From assembly GCA_022072165.1 (NCBI GenBank), contig JAJVIF010000002.1:112221-176220 (forward strand): a DNA stretch of 64,000 nucleotides, read 5' to 3'. Positions within the stretch are counted from its first letter, which is position 1. Every line of letters begins with the position of its first letter. The notes beneath the pieces are model-generated. The model was not told where the DNA came from, did no database searches, and saw only the letters and a list, made by a program, of their open reading frames with translations. The position numbers were made by a program, and so were the translations under genes. The DNA comes from a bacterium (GTDB lineage: Bacteria > JAJVIF01). Positions 35,944-43,607 of the stretch are shown piece after piece.

Positions 35944-36750
35944 TCAGGAACGCGCTCTGCGGGACTTCCGGGGCGTCGGCAAAATCGCGGACTCCGCGAC
36001 TGCGATCCCCTGGTCCCGTAACCACTCCGCTTCCCGTGCAGTGACCTGCAGGGTGGCGAAGAGGTCCGGCCGCTGGCGCGCGGTTTTTAGGAGCGCCTGC
36101 TCCCGACGCCACTGGGCGATCTGCCCATGGTGTCCGGAGAGGAGCACCTCCGGCACTGCCAGACCGCGATAGTCCGCGGGTCTGGAGTAAACCGGATAGT
36201 CAAGAAGGCCGTCCTGAAACGACTCTTCCCGGAGAGACTCGGGGTTTCCGAGGACCTCCGGCAATAGTCGTACGACCGCATCCAGGACCACCAGTGCGGC
36301 GGATTCGCCGCCCGTGAGGACATAATCCCCGATGGAGACCTCTTCGATAGGGAAGAGGTCGAGGAGTCGCTCATCGACTCCTTCGTAGTGCCCGCAGATC
36401 AGCACGAGCTGTCGACAGCGGGCGAAGGCTTCCGCCTGGGCTTGCCTAAACGGCTGGCCACTGGCCGAGAGCAGGATGATTTTGCGATCCGGCGTCCGAC
36501 GCTTCGGGAACGCCCGGCACCCCAGCTTTTCCAGACTCTTCGCCACTGGATCCAGCAGCATCACCATCCCCGGTCCGCCACCGTAAGGCGCATCATCGGC
36601 CTGACGATGAATCCCGGGAGGTGCCTGTTCCCGAATGTCGTGAACCCCGACCCGCCACGCTTGCTGATCGGACGCTCGTCGGAAGAAGCTGGTAGCGAGG
36701 GGGGAGTTGAAGAAGTCCGGGAAGAGGGTAAGGATATCGACCTGGAGCAT
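35944..36750 (-). CDS. trmD: tRNA (guanine37-N1)-methyltransferase TrmD
   Basis: TrmD methylates G37 of several tRNAs, which keeps the reading frame. The 268-aa protein has the deep-trefoil-knot SPOUT fold marks: LTLFPDFF at the start, DDAPYGGGPGMVM, ICGHYEGVDERLLD, SIGDYVLTGGE and LLSGHHGQI near the C-terminal domain. Length and order match the family. Only 3 bp separate it from rimM upstream; rplS lies 129 bp downstream, and this is the classical operon order. Confidence 0.97.
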   Translation of the reverse strand: MLQVDILTLFPDFFNSPLATSFFRRASDQQAWRVGVHDIREQAPPGIHRQADDAPYGGGPGMVMLLDPVAKSLEKLGCRAFPKRRTPDRKIILLSASGQPFRQAQAEAFARCRQLVLICGHYEGVDERLLDLFPIEEVSIGDYVLTGGESAALVVLDAVVRLLPEVLGNPESLREESFQDGLLDYPVYSRPADYRGLAVPEVLLSGHHGQIAQWRREQALLKTARQRPDLFATLQVTAREAEWLRDQGIAVAESAILPTPRKSRRARS

Positions 36751-36753
36751 GGC

Positions 36754-37272
36754 TTAGTCCAGCAGCCCCGGCAGCGGCGTAATCCGCATCGTGCGGGCGG
36801 TCAAATCGACGTCACCAATGACTTCCCTTGTGGCGGGGATGTAGTAGTTCCGCCCGGTCCCCTGAACTTCGTAGACATCATTCGCACCGGTCTCGATGAC
36901 TTCCCGCAGGGTCCCCAGGATGGTGTCATCGGGCAGTAGCACCAGCAGGCCGATGAGATCACTGACGTAGAACTCATCCGGCCCCAGAGGCTGACGCTCG
37001 CTCTTGGGTATGTGAAGGTTCCGTCGGAGCAACGGCTCAGCCTGCTCCGGGGAGTCGATGCCGGTGAAGGTCACCAGCGCGACTCCTTTGTGAATCCGGA
37101 CCCGCTCGATGGTCCGGGGCTCCAGGGCCCCCGTCAGCTGCTCGATCCAGACATGCCGGATGGGAAGAAAGCGCTCCGGGGAGTCAGAGAAGACCTGGAC
37201 TTTACATTCGCCTTTGATGCCAAAGACCCCTGTGGTCCGGCCGATCACGATGGTTTCCGGAAGGGCCGCCAT
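36754..37272 (-). CDS. rimM: Ribosome maturation factor RimM
   Basis: RimM binds ribosomal protein S19 and helps assemble the head of the 30S subunit. This 172-aa protein starts with the N-terminal RimM beta-barrel (ETIVIGRTTGVFGIKGECKV) and has the second PRC-barrel domain with LGTLREVIETGANDVYEV, RNYYIPATREVIGDVDL and PLPGLLD. Its start overlaps the stop of khpA by one base, consistent with coupled translation. Confidence 0.95.
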   Translation of the reverse strand: MAALPETIVIGRTTGVFGIKGECKVQVFSDSPERFLPIRHVWIEQLTGALEPRTIERVRIHKGVALVTFTGIDSPEQAEPLLRRNLHIPKSERQPLGPDEFYVSDLIGLLVLLPDDTILGTLREVIETGANDVYEVQGTGRNYYIPATREVIGDVDLTARTMRITPLPGLLD

Positions 37273-37565
37273 CAGGGTCGACGGCGGGGGCCTCCCCGCC
37301 CGGGCCCCCCGAAGCGGGGCCGCGGCTCTTCGCCGGGAACGTTTAGATTCAGGAAGACTTTAGCCTGATCCCGGGTGCCAGCGGCCTTAGCGATGGTCCG
37401 CAGGGCGTTGATCACCCGCCCCTGCTTCCCGATGATCCTGGCGGTGTCGTTGGCGTGAACCTGCAACTCGATGATGGTCCCCCGGGGCGAGCGGCGAGTC
37501 TGAATCGCCACGTCATCGGGAAACTCCACGAGCTCGGTAATGATGGCGCGCAACAGGGTTTCCAT
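37272..37565 (-). CDS. khpA: KH-domain RNA-binding protein KhpA
   Basis: This 97-aa single-KH-domain protein carries the diagnostic GKQGRVINALRTIAKAAG loop after DTARIIG (GXXG signature). KhpA with KhpB binds RNA and affects cell division and sRNA regulation in several bacteria. The last 20 residues are Arg/Gly/Pro-rich. It sits between rpsP and rimM as in many genomes. Confidence 0.92.
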   Translation of the reverse strand: METLLRAIITELVEFPDDVAIQTRRSPRGTIIELQVHANDTARIIGKQGRVINALRTIAKAAGTRDQAKVFLNLNVPGEEPRPRFGGPGRGGPRRRP

Positions 37566-37651
37566 GGGATGCAGGTCATCCTTGTCCAGAGATCAGACCG
37601 TGTCTGTAACCAGGACTGGCCATCGCTGCTGCCCCATCGGGGGCAGGCAAG

Positions 37652-37897
37652 TTACGCCGGGGTCCGGAGCTTTTTGATCAGCCGCTCGACCGTCTCGGTC
37701 GGCTTCGCACCTTTGCTCATCCAGCTGTCCACCGCTTCCAGATCAATGCTGAGCGGCTTATCGGCCCGATACGGCGTGTAGTGACCGACCTCGGCGATGG
37801 GGCGACCATCCCGGGTCTGGGACGACTCCATGATCACGACCCGATAACTGGGCTGCTTCTTCATACCGACGCGCTTCAGACGAATGCGCAGAGCCAC
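37652..37897 (-). CDS. rpsP: Ribosomal protein bS16
   Basis: This 81-aa protein is bS16 of the small subunit, needed for correct 30S assembly. It has MALRIRLKRVGMKKQPSYRVVIMESSQTRDGRPIAEVGHYTP and the PTETVERLIKKL ending, all typical. It is the first gene of the rpsP-khpA-rimM-trmD-rplS operon; ffh is not part of it here. It is divergent from the Nudix gene 203 bp away. Confidence 0.97.
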   Translation of the reverse strand: MALRIRLKRVGMKKQPSYRVVIMESSQTRDGRPIAEVGHYTPYRADKPLSIDLEAVDSWMSKGAKPTETVERLIKKLRTPA

Positions 37898-38099
37898 AGG
37901 CCTGCTCCTCTTGCCTCCCCGACCACCGGGCAGGGGGGGACGTTCCCTTGGCGGGCAACAAAGGCTCGCCCAGTCCGGGCGAGCGAGAGTTGAGAGATTA
38001 TCAGCTTTTGGGCCTCTATGCCAGTCCCAGTGTCAGATTTCCCACGCCCCGCTCCTCCCAGTACACTACTCCCCAGTCCCTGCGCCTGGGAGCCCCGTT

Positions 38100-38543
38100 A
38101 TGGAGCCCGATTCCCCCCGCATCGTTGTCGCCTGCGGCATCATCACCGATGGGTCGCGCCTGCTAATTGCTCGTCGCGGGGCCGATGTCAGCTTTCCTGG
38201 CTGCTGGGAGTTCCCGGGCGGGAAGCCGGAGCCAGGGGAAACCCTGGAAGAAGCCCTGATCCGGGAGTGTGCGGAAGAGGTCGCCCTGGAAGTTGAAGTT
38301 CTTCGACAGGTGGCGCGTGTCAATTTTCCGCACAATGTGGGACATCTGACGCTCGAAGTCTTTCTCTGTCGGGTGGACCCGGCTCAGGAACCGCAATGCC
38401 TGGAGGTGGCGGAGGTCCGCTGGATTTTCCCCCATGAACTGCCACAGTTCGAATTCCCACCAGCGAATACTCGTCTGGTAGTCCAGCTGGCTGCCCTCGA
38501 CTGGCGCGACTGGGTCGAGCGGGGCTCGCAACTCTGGATCTGA
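38100..38543 (+). CDS. Nudix hydrolase, MutT-like
   Basis: This 147-aa protein has a Nudix box at residues 41-63: G-x5-E-x7-R-E-C-A-E-E-V-A-L. The catalytic acidic residues are present, but the usual Gly of the last 'x-G-U' is Ala. The pattern is closest to MutT-type hydrolases that remove oxidised nucleotides such as 8-oxo-dGTP; substrate is not certain. The ATG at 38100 is preferred because the family starts just there (VVACGIITDGSRLLIARR). purN follows on the same strand. Confidence 0.85.
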   Translation: MEPDSPRIVVACGIITDGSRLLIARRGADVSFPGCWEFPGGKPEPGETLEEALIRECAEEVALEVEVLRQVARVNFPHNVGHLTLEVFLCRVDPAQEPQCLEVAEVRWIFPHELPQFEFPPANTRLVVQLAALDWRDWVERGSQLWI

Positions 38544-38595
38544 CTCCGAAGGGGCAGGCATCGGTAGTGCTTCGGGTGACCGTATCATCCGGCTG

Positions 38596-39258
38596 ATGAC
38601 CACCCGACCCCGACTGGCGATCTTTCTCTCCGGACGCGGCTCCAACGCGGAGGCGATTCTCCGGGCGATCGATGACGGCACCATCGCTGCGGAAGTTGGG
38701 TTAGTGGTCAGCAATACCGCGAAGGCCGGGGGGTTGGCGCTCGCGCAGCGACGGGGGATTCCCGCCCTGCCGCTGAATCCGAATCGCTACCCTACGCCAG
38801 CACTGTATGCGGCTGATCTGCTCCGCTGGTTGCGTCATTACCGCATCGATGCCCTGGTCCTCGCCGGGTATCTGAAGCAGATTCCACCAGCGGTGATCGC
38901 GGCCTACGCTGGTCGGATTCTGAACATCCATCCTGCGCTGTTACCCAAGCATGGCGGGCCGGGCATGTACGGATTACGGGTTCACGCTGCAGTACTAAAT
39001 GCTGGAGAGACAGAAAGCGGCGCGACGGTCCACCTGGTAACAGAGGAGTACGACGAAGGCCCCGTTCTGGCGCGGGCCCGGGTGCCGGTGCTGGAGGGCG
39101 ACACACCAGAGTCGCTGGCGCATCGGGTCCTTGCGGCCGAACATCAGCTCTACCCGCTTGTGATTGCAGCCTGCGTCAACGCCCTGCGGGCAGGAACTCC
39201 TTTCCCTCAACTGGGAACGGTGGTCCTGCCCGCAGGGTCAGCTCACGATGTGAGCTAA
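38596..39258 (+). CDS. purN: Phosphoribosylglycinamide formyltransferase PurN
   Basis: PurN formylates GAR using 10-formyl-tetrahydrofolate in purine synthesis. The 220-aa protein has LAIFLSGRGSNAEAIL (phosphate loop), the LAGYLKQIPP...ILNIHPALLP segment with catalytic N110 and H112, and the essential Asp (D153) in EEYDEGPVLA. The length is typical. It is 52 bp after the Nudix gene, and no other pur gene is in the window. Confidence 0.95.
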   Translation: MTTRPRLAIFLSGRGSNAEAILRAIDDGTIAAEVGLVVSNTAKAGGLALAQRRGIPALPLNPNRYPTPALYAADLLRWLRHYRIDALVLAGYLKQIPPAVIAAYAGRILNIHPALLPKHGGPGMYGLRVHAAVLNAGETESGATVHLVTEEYDEGPVLARARVPVLEGDTPESLAHRVLAAEHQLYPLVIAACVNALRAGTPFPQLGTVVLPAGSAHDVS

Positions 39259-39276
39259 TCAGGTTGTACGGTCCCG

Positions 39277-39948
39277 TTATGAAGAGGACACCGGGATGTT
39301 CGCGATGATGGCATCCACGAGGTTGTGCCAGACATTCGGCACCGGTGACAGCAGCACCTGTCCGGTCCCCTGGAAGACACTGACGATCCCCTCGCCGGAA
39401 GCGGCGCTGGCCAGGAAGCCTTTGGACGCCCGCTGCAGGGAGTACTCCAGCGCACCGGTCCGGGCCACCGCAAAGCTCCCATCGACCACGAGCTTGTCAT
39501 TCACGAGGTTGATCGCCTCCAGCGGTCCGCTGGACTTGATCATGACGCGTCCATGCCCCTTTACCAGGGTCTGCCAAAAACCCTCGCCACCGAAGAGGCC
39601 GGTCAGGGCTTTGTTGCGCCAGACCCCCACCTCGATGCCGATGTCAGAACAGACGTACGCGCCGCGGTCGAGGATGTACTCATGACCGGCGAGTTCGAGC
39701 ATGGTGTACTCGCCGAAGATGGGGGGGCCGAAAAAGACCTGGCCCGTCCCGGTGTAGGTCGGGCGCACGATGGACTCCCCCGTGGCCATCGCTTTGAGAA
39801 TGCCACCGGCCGACGGAGCCGCGACATCCATCTGAATCGGGCCTTGCATGTAGTGCAGTGCGCCAGCTTCCGCGCGGATGACCTCATTGTTGAGGGTTGC
39901 GCGGATCATTTTCAGACCCTGCTTTTCGATGACTTCAAAGACTGCCAT
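39277..39948 (-). CDS. AIM24 family protein (copy A)
   Basis: This 223-aa protein belongs to the AIM24 (TIGR00266) family of beta-prism-like proteins of unknown function, named after a mitochondrial protein. Marks are 'AGALHYMQGPIQMD' and 'GEYTMLELAGHEYILDRGAYVCSDIGIEVG' followed by 'GHGRVMIKSSGPL'. It is clearly paralogous to the next gene, about 80 bp upstream: the two align end to end without gaps. The role in bacteria is unknown. Confidence 0.88.
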   Translation of the reverse strand: MAVFEVIEKQGLKMIRATLNNEVIRAEAGALHYMQGPIQMDVAAPSAGGILKAMATGESIVRPTYTGTGQVFFGPPIFGEYTMLELAGHEYILDRGAYVCSDIGIEVGVWRNKALTGLFGGEGFWQTLVKGHGRVMIKSSGPLEAINLVNDKLVVDGSFAVARTGALEYSLQRASKGFLASAASGEGIVSVFQGTGQVLLSPVPNVWHNLVDAIIANIPVSSS

Positions 39949-40028
39949 GGTGCCTCCCTGCGAGCGTGACGTCGTGCCGATAGTGCGAACAGCCGCATGG
40001 TGTCATACGGTTCTCACTTTTGCGAGTG

Positions 40029-40700
40029 TCAGTCACTGCTCGTGGGGATAGCGGCGACCACGGCCTCGACCAGGTTATGCCAGGCATTGGGGACCGGACT
40101 TAAGAGGACCCGGCCGGACCCCTCAATGACATTCACGAAGCCTTCCCCCGACGCCGCACTGGCCAGAAACCCTTTCGTGGCTTTTTGATAGGTCAGAGTC
40201 AGGTCGCCGGTGCGGGCGACGGCGAAGCTGCCATCCACGACCAGCCGGTCGCTGTGGAGATCCAGGACTTCCAGCGGACCTGACGACTGGATGACTACGC
40301 GCCCAGTGCCACTGACTGTGGTCTGCCAGAGTCCCTCTGTCCCGAAAATACCCGTGAGTGTCTTGTTGCGCCAGACTCCGACATCGATGCCGGCATCAGA
40401 GCAGACATAGGCACCGCGGTCGAGAATCCACTGGTGATTCGCCAGATCGAGCAAGGTGTACTCGCCAAAGATCGGTGGGCCGAAGTAGACCTCGCCGGTC
40501 CCGCGATAAGTCGGGCGGACCACCGACTCACCAGCAGCCATCGCCTTCAGGAATCCGGCGGCAGATGGGGCCGCGACATCCATCTGAATCGGCCCACGCA
40601 TGTAATGCAGTGCGCCGGCCTCGCTGCGAATCAGTTCATCCTGTATGGTGGCCCGAATCATCTTCAGGCCCTGTTTCTCGACGATCTCGAAGGTCGCCAT
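40029..40700 (-). CDS. AIM24 family protein (copy B)
   Basis: This 223-aa protein has the same layout as the neighbouring copy ('EAGALHYMRGPIQMDVAAPSA', 'GEYTLLDLANHQWILDRG', 'GTGRVVIQSSGPLEV'). The two copies have the same length and differ by scattered substitutions, so they are a tandem duplication that is not recent. A rhodanese gene lies just upstream on the same strand and could share the transcript. Confidence 0.88.
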   Translation of the reverse strand: MATFEIVEKQGLKMIRATIQDELIRSEAGALHYMRGPIQMDVAAPSAAGFLKAMAAGESVVRPTYRGTGEVYFGPPIFGEYTLLDLANHQWILDRGAYVCSDAGIDVGVWRNKTLTGIFGTEGLWQTTVSGTGRVVIQSSGPLEVLDLHSDRLVVDGSFAVARTGDLTLTYQKATKGFLASAASGEGFVNVIEGSGRVLLSPVPNAWHNLVEAVVAAIPTSSD

Positions 40701-40752
40701 AACTGTGGGTCTCCCCGTGCCGTAGTGGGTACGGCCGGGGATGGTCGCACAG

Positions 40753-41214
40753 TTACTCGTCTGTTGGCATGCTGGCTGCGATCTGCTCCAGCAGGGAGGC
40801 GTAGTCCCGGCCTGGCTCCGGGGTCTGGCTGACCGGCAGGCCGGACTGGGCCCAGCCTGTCACGGCGACTCCGCCGTTCAGATCCCGCTGTCCCATGAGT
40901 CCCCCCTCCAGATTGGCGATGTCGGCATAGCCCGCCTGCTTGAGCAGGACCCCAGCCTGAAAGGAGCGCGCTCCGGACCGGCAACTGGCGATGATGGGAG
41001 TCGTTGAGGGAAAGAGCGTACTCACCTGTTCTACAAAGTCGGTGTTGGGGATCAGTGCCCCGTTGGTCGGGTCCTGGTCCAGCAGCGGGATGTTGTAAGC
41101 GCCTGCCGGATGTCCAGCAGCAAACTCGGCAGTCGAACGCACATCAAGGAGGATGGTACGCGGGTTGTCGCGAAGGCGTGCATACGCCTCCTGCGGAGAA
41201 AGTCGGACAGGCAT
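40753..41214 (-). CDS. Rhodanese-domain sulfurtransferase
   Basis: This 153-aa protein is a single rhodanese domain. It has the ILLDVRSTAEFAAGHPAGAYNIPL start strand-loop and an active-site cysteine (C78) in IASCRSGARS, followed by a helix (SFQAGVLLKQAGYADIANLEGGL). Such proteins carry sulfane sulfur. The ATG at 41214 is at the conserved domain start; an in-frame start upstream adds 18 unsupported residues. It is divergent from the Dnd-like module. Confidence 0.85.
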   Translation of the reverse strand: MPVRLSPQEAYARLRDNPRTILLDVRSTAEFAAGHPAGAYNIPLLDQDPTNGALIPNTDFVEQVSTLFPSTTPIIASCRSGARSFQAGVLLKQAGYADIANLEGGLMGQRDLNGGVAVTGWAQSGLPVSQTPEPGRDYASLLEQIAASMPTDE

Positions 41215-41402
41215 GCTACTTCTCTGCCTTTCGTCTGATGTGTGAGCAGGGATGAGCGAGGATCCCATGGCAGATTGTAGGCCATCTCACGGTCCTGTAG
41301 CTGACGAGGGGGCCGGGCCGTGCGGGGGACTGGAGTATGATCTGCGGCCAGTACAGTGATCTGAATGACGCGCATGGGGGCGTCGGCTGAGGAATCAGAC
41401 CA

Positions 41403-43607
41403 ATGAGTCTGGGCTACGGGAAGTTTCTGACCCCGGCACTGGAACAGGAACTCGCCACACTGGCGCAGAAGTACGGGTACACGCCGGGGCACTTCCATGT
41501 CGCCTTTTCGCTGGCGCAGTCCTTTTCTGGCCGCCGCAAGCAACAACTGCGCGAGAACCTGGAATATCTGATCCAGAATCCCGGGATCAATCAGGATGCT
41601 CTGGAAAAGTGGCTGCAGACCCAGCTGGCGGAGAGTAAAGATGCAAAGCGTTATGACACCTTCCGACTGAAGCGGCTGGAAGTACAAAACTTTGGCCCCT
41701 TTCCTGAATTGCAGATGGAGTTTGCGACCAGCAAAGAGCAACCAATCACGCTGTTAGGGGCCCACAACGGACGCGGAAAGACCTCACTTTTTCGGGCGAT
41801 CCGCGCGGCACTCTATGGCATGGAGCCGGACAACTTCAAGGAGCGAAGTCCGCTGTACAACGACGGCGCGAACGGCTCCACAATGCGATTCACGCTCCTG
41901 CTTGAAGACGGCGAATCTCAGGTGTCGACCCTCACCCGGGAGTACCACTACCGTCTCAGCAGTGCCAGGCCAGTGCAGACTCACGAAACAGTTTCATTGA
42001 AACGGGGTACCTGGGTCCTGCGAGATGATCAGGTCCGTGAAGAGATCGAGCAATTCCTGCCCAGTGCGCTTTCTGGGTACTTTTTCTTTGATGCTGACGA
42101 CCAGATTCAACAGTTCCTCAACAACCAGGAGGGCACACTGCGGGCAGGCATCGAGCGTATTCTGGGCATCGAGCAGCTCAACGAACTGGAAAAGCAGATC
42201 GAGGCACTCCGCTCACAGAGTAGCAAGAAGTACAAGCAGGTCACCGAGGCCAAAGGCAGCGTCACGCAGAAGCAGATTCAGGAACAGCTGGATGAACTGG
42301 AGGCCGAGCAGGCCAAACTTGGTGTTGCCCGAGAACAAGCCCTACAGCGACTGAAACAGTCGGAAGCTGATCTGGCAACCATCAATGCGGACATCGACAA
42401 GCTCCTCACCGTATTCGATCCGCAACTCCATCAGGAATATGATCAGGCGACGCAACGACTGGGAGCCTTGGTGGGGGAGTACGGGCAGATCGAGGAAGAG
42501 CTTGAGAAGCTCGCGCGGGAATCGCTCCCACTCTTCCTGATCATGGCTGAGGTCGAGGATCTTCTCGGCCAGGCGCAAAGCCAACGTCTGCAGAGCAGCG
42601 GTTCAGGTGTGGCAGAAGCCATCAGCGAATTGCACACCCGGGCGAGTCAGATCTTCCGACGATACAGCTATGACGAAGAGCATCTGGAGCAGATCTTTCG
42701 CCCGTATCAGTCGCTGCTGCAGGAAACCACCGCAGAGTTCGGTGCCCTGGAGTACACCCAGCAGCAGGTACGAGCCCTCGAAGAGCTGTTGCAGCAGCGG
42801 GCTGGGAGTCGTCGCTTTGCCGAAGTTCTCTCTCAACGGGGAACGCTGCTTGAGTCCATGGAGTCGCTCAATCGCAGGAAAAATGCCCTGATTCCGCCCA
42901 AAACTGAGATGGCAGAACGCCACAAAATCCTGCAGGCTGATCGCGACCGGCTGTTGCGGGAGGCCGATGCCCTGCGCATTGAGCTGCGGCAGCAGGAAGA
43001 GCAGCAACGCGATTTAGCCAAGCAGCAGGCATCGCTCAGAGAGCGGGCAGGGAAGGATGAGGACTTTTCATCTGATCTCAATGCACTCAGTCGGCTCATC
43101 GAACAGATCGACGCCTTTCGCAGCTTCATCAACGACGCGGGAAAAGCCTTCCGGGCCAGCCGTGTCAGCGCACTGGAAGAGGCGGCGACTCACGCCTACG
43201 CCCTGATCACCAACAAGCCTGATATGGATCGCCGGATCGTCATCGATCCGGAGACCTTCGCAGCCAGCCTCCACCTGGAGAGGAAAGTCCTGTCGATGTA
43301 CAGCCACTCGGCCGGTGAGCAGCAGATTATTGCCATGGCCCTGGTAGCTGGGCTTGCACGAACTGCAGAACGCGGAGTGCCAATGATCATCGATACTCCG
43401 CTGGCCCGGCTCGATCAACTCCATCGGGAAAATCTCTGCAGTCACTTCTTTCCCAAGGTGGCAGAGCAGGTGGTGATCCTCTCGACGGACTCTGAAATCA
43501 TCGGACCACTCCATCAGCTTCTGAAACCGGCTGTCGGCCTGGAGTATCTGATCGATCGTCATGCAGGTGGCAAGGAACATTCGTATTTGCGGGAGGGCTA
43601 CTTCTAA
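41403..43607 (+). CDS. DndD-like SMC/Rad50-type ATPase
   Basis: This 734-aa protein has an SMC/Rad50 layout. The Walker A head is FGPFPELQMEF...GAHNGRGKTSLF (about 95-130), the coiled coil runs through about 270-590, and the C-terminal head has the signature YSHSAGEQQII and Walker B VPMIIDTPLARLD. These patterns are closest to DndD, the ATPase of DNA phosphorothioation systems. The middle has no CxxC zinc hook. Residues 1-85 are an extra helical extension not usual in DndD. The stop overlaps the next start (TAATG). No dndA/B/C gene is nearby. Confidence 0.75.
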   Translation: MSLGYGKFLTPALEQELATLAQKYGYTPGHFHVAFSLAQSFSGRRKQQLRENLEYLIQNPGINQDALEKWLQTQLAESKDAKRYDTFRLKRLEVQNFGPFPELQMEFATSKEQPITLLGAHNGRGKTSLFRAIRAALYGMEPDNFKERSPLYNDGANGSTMRFTLLLEDGESQVSTLTREYHYRLSSARPVQTHETVSLKRGTWVLRDDQVREEIEQFLPSALSGYFFFDADDQIQQFLNNQEGTLRAGIERILGIEQLNELEKQIEALRSQSSKKYKQVTEAKGSVTQKQIQEQLDELEAEQAKLGVAREQALQRLKQSEADLATINADIDKLLTVFDPQLHQEYDQATQRLGALVGEYGQIEEELEKLARESLPLFLIMAEVEDLLGQAQSQRLQSSGSGVAEAISELHTRASQIFRRYSYDEEHLEQIFRPYQSLLQETTAEFGALEYTQQQVRALEELLQQRAGSRRFAEVLSQRGTLLESMESLNRRKNALIPPKTEMAERHKILQADRDRLLREADALRIELRQQEEQQRDLAKQQASLRERAGKDEDFSSDLNALSRLIEQIDAFRSFINDAGKAFRASRVSALEEAATHAYALITNKPDMDRRIVIDPETFAASLHLERKVLSMYSHSAGEQQIIAMALVAGLARTAERGVPMIIDTPLARLDQLHRENLCSHFFPKVAEQVVILSTDSEIIGPLHQLLKPAVGLEYLIDRHAGGKEHSYLREGYF

